Made by a program: the position numbers and the translations under genes. A stretch of DNA of 64,000 bases, from assembly GCA_020746105.1 (NCBI GenBank), contig CM036622.1:37983477-38047476 (forward strand). Reading direction: 5' to 3'. Shown in pieces: positions 26,648 through 37,400 of this stretch (position 1 is its first letter; each line of letters begins with the position of its first letter). The notes below the pieces were generated by a model that was not told the origin of the DNA, ran no database searches, and was given only the letters and a program-made list of their open reading frames with translations. This DNA comes from Trogon surrucura (taxonomy: Eukaryota > Chordata > Aves > Trogoniformes > Trogonidae).

Positions 26648-27418
26648 TGTCCCGGTTTGAGCTAAGCAGAACCAATTCTGTTCGGTGATTTTTACTTTCC
26701 AGTTCAGTCTCTTCTAAAAGGCTGCACTTTCTGAAGTCAGCAGCATGTTTTTGCAGACAGTGCCTGCTACTGGCAGTGGTAACACCTGATGCTTACAGTT
26801 ACTGCCTGGGACTGGGATGCAGAAAGGCTCCTGCTGATACTTACTCCTACAGTGACCAAGGCCACTACTGGCTCTTGTGTGCCACGCTGGGGGTGCCGGG
26901 TAGTAAGAGGGGTCACAAGAACGTAAAAGGTTGCACCTCTGGGGGGTAATAGACAGGACAGGTGACCAACGAGAGTATTCCATCCCATATACGTCATGCA
27001 CAGTATAAAACTGAGGGATCATGAGGGTTTAGGCCTCTTTTTGCCTCTTTTCTTCAATGGCTGACATTTAAGGAGCTCTCCGTCCAATCTTCTGCCTTTG
27101 ATCCTGAGTTCCTGAATCCAGCTCCCGTGTCCAGCTCCCCTCTGCCTCTGAGCTTGGGGCTTGCCTGGTGCCGCCTGCTCTGCAGCATCAGTGGGGATGG
27201 CTATCGGGAGGGCATCGTGTTCGATGTCGCATCTCTCTATATATATTTGTGTATAGTTCTTTATTATTTCCTTATTAGCTCTTTTGTTATTGTTTTATCA
27301 AAACTGTTTTAGTTTTCTTATCCCTGAGTCTCTCTGCTTCATTCCCTTTTCCTTCCCATTTGGGAGGAACAGGGGGTTAGAGAGCATTCAGTGGCTGGCC
27401 CAGCCCTAACCCTTGACA
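26648..27418 (+). mobile_element. Solo LTR of an avian ERVL-like endogenous retrovirus
   Basis: Seen: a 771-bp element starts TGTCCCGGTTTGAGC and ends CCCTAACCCTTGACA, with inverted ends TGTC/GACA. It is flanked by the identical 5-bp duplication CTCCC at 26643-26647 and 27419-27423. Inside are a CRE-like TACGTCA (26990-26996), a TATA box TATAAAA (27004-27010), and a T/A-rich stretch near 27.24-27.31 kb like the 3' part of many bird LTRs. The TGTCCCGGTTT start is typical of abundant avian ERV LTRs, and a 5-bp duplication fits ERVL-type elements. No internal gag/pol/env sequence and no second LTR are present, so this is a solo LTR left by recombination. It lies in the same orientation as PTER, 568 bp upstream of the start codon. 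Confidence 0.88.
27004..27010 (+). promoter_or_regulatory. TATA box of the solo LTR
   Basis: TATAAAA preceded 8 bp upstream by TACGTCA, a half-palindromic CRE/ATF-type site. This spacing and order resemble the U3 promoter of avian LTRs. Any initiation would be expected near 27.03-27.04 kb and would run towards PTER. Activity is not shown by sequence. Confidence 0.5.
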
Positions 27419-27986
27419 CTCCCGCTGGCTGGGGGCCACACTGTGTCTTCAGTGACTTTTACCAGCCTTGGAGGAGTTGTACTGGGCTGCTCCAGACCTG
27501 CAGAGCGCAGCTACCAGGAGAGCCTGAGCCCCACTAGGGAATGTTTGGCCTTGAGTACATTTATGTGGTGGCTTAAGCTGACAAAATCCATCAGCTGCTG
27601 AAGAGCCGAGAATCCTAAATGAACGTACAGTGGTTGTTATTAAATGGCAAACATTTTTCTTAATGTGATATTGACTGTAGCACAATAAATTATGATGATT
27701 TACATGTACTGGAATGTGATATTTTTACCTTACTACGGTACTGATACAGGCACAGTTGGGTAAAGTGAATGTTTTGGTTTTCATATTGACCCCTGTACTG
27801 GAAACACTGTTTGAAAACATTCCAGCAATACACACAGCGTGTAGGTGTGTGCGTGAGAGGGGAGGGAATTCGGAAATTGTGTGAGAAAGGTTTACTCTTT
27901 CTGAAATGCTTTTGTTTCCTTTCTTCTTCCTTACCAGACTTTTAGACTAAATCTGATTATTTTTTTTTTCATTTTGTTGAAGAAAA

Positions 27987-28418
27987 ATGCCTTCCTTGAG
28001 AGGAAAAGCACAGACTGTCTTGGGCCTTGTGGAGCCAGACCACCTTGGCTATACGTTGACCCATGAACACTTGACTATGAACTACAGCAGCTGCTTTTGT
28101 CCACCTTCTCCAGGCCAAGAACCTCTGTCTCATGGGCCCATTGAGATGAAAAACTTGTTTTGGATTAAGCAAAATCCTTACAGCCATAAAGAAAACCTTC
28201 TCTTGTATCAGGAGACAGATGCTGTGAAGGAGGAGCTGTTGCATTTTAAAGCAGCAGGTGGTGGGACAATTGTAGAAAACACCACCACAGGAATCAGTCG
28301 GGATATGAATACTTTGAAGAAGCTTGCTGAAGAAACTGGAGTCCATATTATTGCTGGAGCTGGGTTTTATGTGGATTCCACTCATTCTGCTCAAACACAG
28401 GCTATGACAGTGGAGCAG
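27987..28418 (+). CDS. PTER: PTER coding exon 1 (residues 1-144)
   Basis: Exactly 144 codons, beginning [13 protein letters not shown] and ending TVEQ at donor CAG|GTAAGT (28419). It carries the HxH metal motif at residues 26-28. The exon must begin upstream of the ATG. Candidate acceptors are ...CCTTACCAG (AG at 27936-27937), ...CTTTTAG (27943-27944) and, after a long T tract, ...GTTGAAG (27981-27982); I cannot choose between them. Reading past the donor would add about 17 residues before an in-frame stop, which would truncate the protein after intron retention. Confidence 0.95.
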
Positions 28419-31400
28419 GTAAGTCTTAACCATTGCTTCAGTGTCTCACTCCTAAAAATTATCCTTGGGTGAGTCAAAGTTGGAGAGAAGTTCCAGCAAA
28501 AATAGACCACGTCTAAAAGCTCTCAACATGAAAACCCTTGGGGACAGCATTACTGCTTGTGTGCTATAGCTGGACCAGCACTACTTGCATGTGCTGGGAT
28601 TATCTGTCAGCATTTCCAATTCTTAAATTCCATTTTCTCTCAGGGGTTTGTTATAATGCAACAGTAAAAGAAAAATAAAGTACTTCATGTGTGGGCTTCT
28701 GGTATGACACCAATTATCCTGTTCTTTTTACAATTTTTAAGGAAAGAGGATATTCCTTTTGCCTCTTTTGTCTCTTTTTTCTGGCTAATTACTTCGCAAC
28801 GAGATCACCCAGAATTCTTCTAAAAAACATAAATAATTGCAGTATGTATAGGACAGCTGTAAATCATTGCCTTGCTCAGGCTATATGTTACATCTCTTTT
28901 CTCTACCATTTGTCCAGATTTTTCAAGGCAGAGTCTACATCAGATTGTTTGTACGGTGCCTAAGGCAATGTATTAATAATGTCTGAGGTCCCCAGATATT
29001 CCTGTGATAATAAATATTCATTCATCCTTTATTAAGAAAATGTGATGGTAGGGAGAAGAGGGAAGGGAACTCTCCAAGGCTCCTGCTGAGAATGTGGATC
29101 CTGTGAATGTGGATGAACAGAGCTGAGAATTTTTTTAAAAGAATCTGTCACAGTTTACAAATTAGTCAAATTAATTTTAAAAATCAGTGGTCAGAACTTA
29201 AGCTGCACTGCTAACTGCACTAGACCCAAGCTGGCCCAAGCTGTATAGGTAGTACTGCTTTTCCTAAATATTTTCCATTGCTTGAAATTTGATACAAGTA
29301 GATTTCTTGGGGAAAAGGTCTCCCTTCTGTATTTGGTGGACTGCTGAAGACCCACAGATGTCCTGTTCTTAGCAGGTAATCAGTACTTAATCCAGTCCAG
29401 AAGTCAGTTGGTTACTTAGAAAGGGTTGTGCAATGACTGATCTGCCATAACCGGTGGTTCCTCATTTGCCAGTGAACTTGATGTGATGATATGTTTCCTG
29501 GTTAGATGAAGACAATTTGAATATTTTGAGAGATTCTTTAGGAAAGGAGTGAATTCTATATCTGATTGTCTACAGAAACCGTTGGTAGAGTGGCTATACA
29601 TGAAGCAGAAGGTGTGTGATCATAGGATAAAGTGTTGGGCCGAAGCCTGCTGTAAATTGTAATTCCTTGGAGTGACTTCTGTGTATAGATTATTTACCAG
29701 TATGTTGTGGGAGGCTGTTGAGAATTGGTGTGGGGTGTTTTGGTTTTCTGGATATGCTTGCAAACCTTCCTTCTTCCCATGCTCCCTTCATTCTTCCTCA
29801 AAATCATGATTTCCTTGACATCCAGGGCCGAAGAGTTCGAAAGTTGTCATCAGTACCGTTTTGTGCTCACAATTATGAATGTATGATTTAAGATATATGG
29901 CCTATTCTGGAACAGAAAAATCAAAGCTTTTATAACAAACTGCTTTTATTATGAGATTCTGGTATCTCTTGTGCCTATGAGTATTTTAAAAGCAAGTTAA
30001 TTTTAGCTCCCTAAATGTGTAAACTAAGCTTTGTTCTTGTAGTTCTGAAGTCAGCGGAGCTCCTGTTGTTTTACGCTGGCATTCCCACGAGCAGGATTTG
30101 CTTTAAGCTTGTCTCTTCGGGATCTCCCTTTCCTGTCTGAATGATAAGGCTTCCTTATTCTCTGATCCCTTGCTTCGCAAGAAATTAAATTGAATTACTT
30201 CTGGAGCCAATTCAGGAATGTGAGGCACAGTTTCATGATAAACTTTTTTTGTTGTAAAGAAAATTTAGTCTCAGCCTAAGTCGGTGTTCAAATTATGTGT
30301 AGGTCAGCTTTCTTGGCAAACCTGGACAACTGTGTGAGTGGATACTGTTAAATTGATTGGCTTCTGTGTTTATTTTGTTCTTAGTGAATGGCTAGCATAA
30401 CGTTAGTTGACAGAAACCAGGTTTCAGCTGCAGTGTTTTCACACACCCAGCCATTAATTAAAAGTTCATAAAGACCTCGGGAGTATGACTAGCACAGTGT
30501 CCATAGGCCAAATTTGGCAATGTTTAACATGAATAGTATTAATAACCAAAAATCTCATTTTCCTGTTCTCTAGCTTACAGACATTATTGTTGATGAAATT
30601 CTCAATGGAGCGGATGGGACTAACATCAAGTGCGGTGTGGTGGGAGAAATAGGCTGCTCCTGGCCTTTGACTCAGAGTGAGCACAGGGTGCTTCAGGCAA
30701 CAGCGCAGGCTCAGTCCCAGCTTGGGTGCCCCGTTATCATCCATCCCGGCAGGGACAGCGATGCCCCTTTCCAGATTATCCGCATCCTGCAGGAAGCTGG
30801 GGCCGACGCTTCAAAGACAGTCATGTCTCATCTGGACAGGTAAGCAGACCATTCTTCTGTCCTTTTGGCAGCGCTGCCACAACCCACTGGGGTTTTGGGG
30901 GGCTACGGTGCTGGGTCTCTGTTGTGCACTGGGATCATAAGATGAAGAATTATTTTCACATTTACTGACTGCAAAAATAGCTGCGGATGTAGAGCTTTAT
31001 CAGCTTCCGGCACTTCAGTCAGGATCAGCTTTTAGATTCACATCAATAAAGAGATTTTCAGGTTCTAAATGCTCTCTTTGAAGACCTGGGAGTGAGATTA
31101 GGAATAACAGTAGCCACATTTTTTTTAAAAAAATGAGAATTCCATTCATTCATATCCCTGCACAAATCCCTGTATTTACGAAGCATTGGACATTGAGCAG
31201 CTCTCACCAAACTAGGTGGGAAGCTGCTGGTTTTTGAAAACTGGGCCACCCTTGGTTTGGCTGGATTCTGGATCAAAACAGAAGGCAGGTCTTTAATGCT
31301 GTGCTACCAGACAGAAGTAATACTGCTTACAAAGGAAATAGTTGGGTTTTGGATAGTTATTAGCACAGACCAGAGAGCTAACTTTTCATTCCATTGAGGG

Positions 31401-34400
31401 GAAAAAAAACAGGATCCTGGCATCAGACACAGGGAGGAGTTGGTGTGCTTTTCTCTCTCCAGTTTAGAAACACAGCCTCTGTTACCAAATCAGTTTTGTG
31501 TGACCTTGTGTTGCATTGATTAGTTTGGCCAGTGGCTGAATAATGGAGACTGTTTGTAGTCATATGATTCTCAGCAACTGGATTCTTTGCCCTCAGTGTG
31601 AGTGTAACACAGGCAAGAGTACTGTGCTGCAAATTTCTAATGGTGTTAGGCTCTAAGAGCTTGCAAATCGAGCTACAGGTGTTTTGTATTCACACAGAGC
31701 TCGGTGTTTTACCTGGAGATTTTTTGAGTGTAAAATTCAGTGCCAAGAAATTTTATTTATATTTGATTATATATAAATGTTGTGGGCTTTCTTTATGTAT
31801 TTATCTGCATTCCACTGTATCTATGGCTACATTTTTTTTCTCCTTTTTTAAGGAAAACTGATTACTTAAATAATTTTGTGAAAGAGAACTGAGCAAGCTG
31901 CAGGTGTCAGTACTTAAATAGCCATTTTGATACAGTGTAAACATCTGGTTGTGTTTTTTTGCCTTTATATGCTGTTGTAAATCATTGAATTCCACAATTT
32001 ACTGGTGGAAAATAAGCAATATAAGTAGGAAAGAGGTGTGGTTTCACTAACAGCCACTGATGCACAATATGACATTTCCTTGTACTTCTTCAATCATTGC
32101 TTTCACACATTCGCATTGGCACTTGCTGTAACATGGGCTCTTAACTACTGTGAAGTTTGACTTTGCAATGTGCATTTAGCATTTTAAGTCTCCTCCTGTG
32201 AGAAGAATCCATGTGGGAGCATCCCAGTCCCTTAAATGTGAGATAAATTTGTACATAGCTCCATATTTCATGTCTGCTTTTGACATAGACAGAACGGTAG
32301 CTTTCAGATGAATTTACAATCAAATGATAAACTAAAATGTTGGCTACCATGTTTTGAAATTTAGCACCTTAGAACAAGAGGTAGCAAGTGTCCATAGTGA
32401 AACTAGGACGTAGGTAACAGCTGGGAAGCAAAGGCAATTGAGTCTTGGCCTTGGTCATTTATTAGGGATTAAGGGTGTAAAGGTATTTTGGTAGAAATCA
32501 ACATTAATTCACTTGAGTAGCTTTTATTAGAAGACTCACAGCAGTTGTTTTGAATGCCTGCTTGATAATGGTTTGTTGGGTGCCCCTGCAAGGATTTATG
32601 GATGAGGTCCGAACTGCAGGATTATAGAATCATAGGATCTTTTTGGGGTGGAAGGGATCTTTAAAGGTCATCTAGTCCAACCGCCTTGCAGTGAGCAAGG
32701 ACATCAGGTAGCTCAGAGCCCCATCCAACCTGACCTTCAATGTTTCCAGGGATGGAGCTTCTACCACCTCTCTGGGCAACCTGTTCCAGTGTTTCCTGAC
32801 TCTCACTGTAAAAAAATTCTTCCTTTTATCTAGTGTAAATCTACCCTCTTTTAGTTTAAAACCCTTACTCCTTGTCCTATTGTAACAGGCCCTGCTAAAC
32901 AGCTTGTCCCCATCTTTCTTGCAAGCCCGCACTTCTCCAGGCTGAACAACCCAAACTTTCTCAGTCTTTCTTCATAGGAGAGGCGCTTCAGCCCTCTGAT
33001 CATTTTTGTGGCCCTCCTCTGGACCCACTCCAATAGGTCTCTCTTGCACCGAGGGTTCCAGAGCTGGACGCAGTACTCCAGGTGGAGTCTCAGCAGAACA
33101 GAGTAGAGGGTCAGAAACACCTCTCTTGACCTCCTGGCCACACTTCTTTTGATACAGCCGAGGATCTGATTGACTTTCTGGTCTGTGAGCACACGTTGCT
33201 GACTCGTGTCCAGCTTTTCATCCACCAGTACCCACAAGTCCTTCTCTGCACAGCTGCTCTCAATTCACTCGTCCCTCAGCCTGTATTGCTACAGGGGATT
33301 GCCCCATCCCAAGTGCAAGATCTTGCACTTGGCCTTGTTGAACTTCATGATGTTCACACAGACCTGCTTCTCCAGCTTGTCCAGGTCCCTCCTGGGGCAC
33401 ATCCCATCCCTCAGGCGTGTCAGCGGCACCACTCACCTTGGCGTCATCTGCAGGCTTGCTGAGGGCTCTTGATCCCACTGCCTGTGTCGCTGATGAAGAT
33501 ACTAAACAGCACTGGTCCCAGTGCGGACCCTTCCCTGTGTCCCGACTCCTCTCCCGTGCCTTCGGGCTGCTCAGGGGCATGTGTTGCCCCAACACCCAGT
33601 TCCAGCACAGAGACGAACAATTAGAGCTGAGAACTGCTGCCGCTGCTACACCCATGCAGTTTGCAAGGGGACCCAACGACTGATGAAATTAAGCTCTTCT
33701 GCTCTTCTTTGGGACAGAGCACCCAAAAGCACAACATTAACAATAATTTTGAAAAGAAATTGTTATGGCTGTGATTTTTGAAATACGTTGTGTGGTTTTT
33801 GCCTCCTGCACAGGATTGTGCGCCCTTGTCTAGTGTCTCCCTGAGAACTGAGCGGGACTGGATCTAAAATAACCGGTTCTTTTGCTCTGCACTTGGAAAA
33901 CTCATTTGGTGATAAACGTTCAATCTCTGTGAACTGTAACATTTATTTTAAAATAACATTTTTTTATTAATTACAGTTGGCAAGTCTTAGACTCCTGCTG
34001 ATGGCAGGCTTATCTGAACAAGGGTTTTCTCTCTCTCTCAACCCATCTGTTCCTCCTACTTGGTCCTGTTGTTAAATCGCAATATTGAGATTATGACATC
34101 ATTCATTTCCATAGTAACAGACTGTGATGTAACTGTGGGGTAAAATTATTTTGTGACATCAATATCTGCAATAATTAAAAAATGAAACTACTGCCCTTCT
34201 AGTTAACTGTGCTGTTCTTGTGGGAACCTGTTTTTTCCTTAGATGAAAGAAACAATGTGTTGTGGTCATAAAGATAAAATTACAATGTATCTTTTGAGTG
34301 TTTTTGTTTTCCTTTGGCTAGCCTATAATCTTGGTAACGTGTTTCAAAGTTTAAAAAAAAAAAGTATTCCAGAGAGCTCTTATTTCAGTTGCCATTCTTT

Positions 34401-37400
34401 TCCAGATGAGTGGTGGAGTTTAGTAGCTTTTCAAATCTGCTGCAAAGCCCATGCCCCAGGTACTCACGGTGACATTATATATTTTGGTGGGAGCGTTTCC
34501 TTAAGGCATTCTGGCCAGATCCCAGTGCACACAATGATATATTACTGTTCTAATGACGATCTAGAAACGTCACTGTGCAGAATAGAAACTAAAGACAAAG
34601 TTGTGTATCACTGGTATGTGATGGATGAAACAAACCCGGGCTGTAGCTGTCTCCTGTAACTCTTCTGGGAAAGTAAATCTGTCTTTTGTAAGTAATCCAT
34701 TGCCTATTTTTTAATGTCACTGTGAATTAACCTCCTCCTTAAATGTCCTTCCTTGTTAGGTTGTCTGTTGAGAGGGTTAGTGATATCAAAAGTAAGTAAC
34801 TTTCCTGATTCCATTTAAAGTTTATTATAAATGTGTTCATTATTTCATGGGGATAGAGTTGGGTTTGGCTTTGTTTTGTTGTTTTTTGGGTTTTTTTAAA
34901 AATGCATGAAGTTCCAGATGAATGTGAGAAAGACAGTGCTGTGTATCAGCTTAAGTTGCACGTGTTGAACAGGAGTCATGTTTTTCAAAAGGGTGAATTA
35001 AAACTTAGATTATTGCTTTTGTTCCTTCTAAGTAGGAACTCGCAAAATACCTACCCTCGTAACATGGGATTTTTTCCTTTCTTCCCATTACAATGCTGAC
35101 TTTGTGTTATATATGTTCTGCAGGACCATATTTGATACGAAGAAACTTCTGGAATTTGCTAAACTTGGATGCTATTTAGAGTACGACCTATTCGGTACAG
35201 AATTTCTCCATTACCAGTTCCACCCTGATATTGACATGCCGAGTGACAATGACAGAATTGCAAGGTAGCTGCTTCCATACTCTTTAAGCTATAGTGTTGC
35301 CATTGACAAATTAATATTATAGATACTTGTTTTATGGGCATCACAGAGTGATTCTGTTTACTGTTCGAAATTGTCTTTTTTTCATGCTAAAATACTGGTG
35401 GGTTTTTTTTCTGCTGCTGTCACGTCTTTAGAGCAGCATGTGTAATTTCCTCTATCTGCAAAGGAAGATATAAAATCATAGTGCTGTAGAAAGTTACTTG
35501 AGAAGAAGATCAAGAGCTTTTTTAATTTAATTCTCTGTCCTAAATCCATGCTGATGTGGTTGAATTTTATCATTTGCAGCATTTATGTAGACTGTAAAAA
35601 AGGAAAGGCTGAAGATGCTGGATTTATGTTAGGGTTTGGCTTTTGTTTGAAACATAGTATTGGAAACCTAGCGCTGTTACTAAGCATCATCTGAGCCCAT
35701 TACATCTCCTCAGGAACGTGCTGACCTGGCAAAACCCAGCAGTTGTCTTGGGCGGAGTTGATCCTGTGCTTCTGTACGGAAAACTGGACTTTTTTTTCCC
35801 AAAGCCCTTTATCGCCTCTCCTCCCGTTTTCTTTTTACCCTTTCTGTCTTTTGAAGGTCGAGATTCCTGTCTCCTCAGAACTCTCATGCTCCTCACACTC
35901 ACAGCGTGAAAATACTGGCCCCATTGGCTGGATAGTGGTTAATGATTGCGCTTGGTGATCTTAAAGGTCTTTTCCAATCTAGACGATTCTGTGATACCTC
36001 TTCCCTGCTTCTCGTCAGCACATGCAGTCTCAGCTCAGCTGCACAGCAAATCTGTTATGTTGTGCTAACACGAGGTATTGCCAAGGAGAATTTTCCTTGC
36101 AGAAACTGTCTGTGACAGGTAGGATCAGCTGGGAGCTGGCATCTCGCTCCTTCCACTCTTTGATCCTCCTGTGCTGTTTGTCCTCAGTGTCCGTGTGCAA
36201 TGAAGTGGCAAGTTTCTGAGGGGTGGGATGCCCTCCTGTCCACCTCTTTTTCCCTTCAAGAGTCACAAGCAGTTCTTTCATTCTCCTTGGTTAGAAGGAT
36301 TTTGTGATCACTAATGAAGTAACTTTCTAGCTTTCGCTTACATTTCAGACATAGCTTCCCTCCCCCTCAGATTAACCTCAAAGGTAGTCTTCTCTGTTTC
36401 CAGACTGGTGTCTTCTAAAGAGAATAGTGGTTACTATTCCACTTGCTGCCAAGCATTTGCTGCTGCTTTTCACACTAGCGATCATTTCCTTCTCTTAGCA
36501 GGACTCTCAGTCTTACACTCAGTATTTTAAACTGTTGCAATAAATTCACTCTTTTCACGTTTAGAATGGGTAAAGTTCCTCCCCTCCCCTGTGCCTCCTC
36601 CCCTCTCCCGTGCTGCGGGAGGTCAGTGCATACAGAAGCACTGAGTGTGTGCAGAGGAATGGGCTGTGCCTGGCTTGACAAGGGCTTGTTCAACCGTGGC
36701 AAAGGTTTCATTCCATCCATGATACTTGCTCAGCCACTGACGTCCCTCCTTAAACACTCTGGTATTTGAGTATTTCTTGCAGCAGCCCGTTTATAGGAAG
36801 CAAATACTGGAAGTTTATCTTCTCTTTGTGTGGTGTGGATACATGCCTTTGAGTCAGAAGTGCCATTAAATGGATTTTGTTGGACTTCGGATGCATCCAC
36901 ACTGGATGGCAGTGGCAGTCTCTTTAGGGTGTGGGAGGGGTTTTGTCAGGCAGCACCAGAGAGGTGGAAGCCAAATTGCCCTTTGAATGTGTTGATGAAA
37001 ATATTAGATGGAAAATATATGTTCAGATCTTGTCTATTCAAAGTGTAAGCTTCTGTAGTCATGCCATACCTACTCAAACACAGTTTAGCCATGTATGTAC
37101 CTAACGCATTTTTGCGGCAATCTGCTGCCAATGCAAGTAAAAACCTGATTTTTTTCAGGATCAGTTTTTCTTTGTGTCAGAAGCAAGTCATAACTAAACT
37201 GACAGGAATGAGCAAAGAGCAGCACTGATTACGGAATGTAAAGGTACCTATGACTCCGCGATCCGTGAAATTAGTCCAAATACAATAAGAGATGACTCTA
37301 AGAAGACGTTTGGTCAGCGAAGAACTTAGTCCCTCCATTGTCATTGCTCTTACTTTGTGGCTGGCCTGTGGTCTCTCTGTATTTCAGGCTGAAGAAGACA

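Larger units (their letters stand above)
16351..27981 (+). other. Presumed 5' UTR intron of PTER
   Basis: Mostly AT-rich, non-coding sequence between the CpG island and the first coding exon. It contains a CR1 fragment (21229-21331), an imperfect 22-bp tandem duplication (24240-24283) and a solo LTR (26648-27418). Open frames just downstream of the island (for example about 16.56-17.03 kb) show no family resemblance and start at non-ATG codons. Intron status is inferred from gene order. Confidence 0.5.

Noticed and set aside
26648-27418. Coding potential in the LTR (short frames on both strands)
   Set aside because: Solo LTRs carry no retroviral genes, and none of the frames resembles gag, pol or env. 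No internal retroviral region flanks it.
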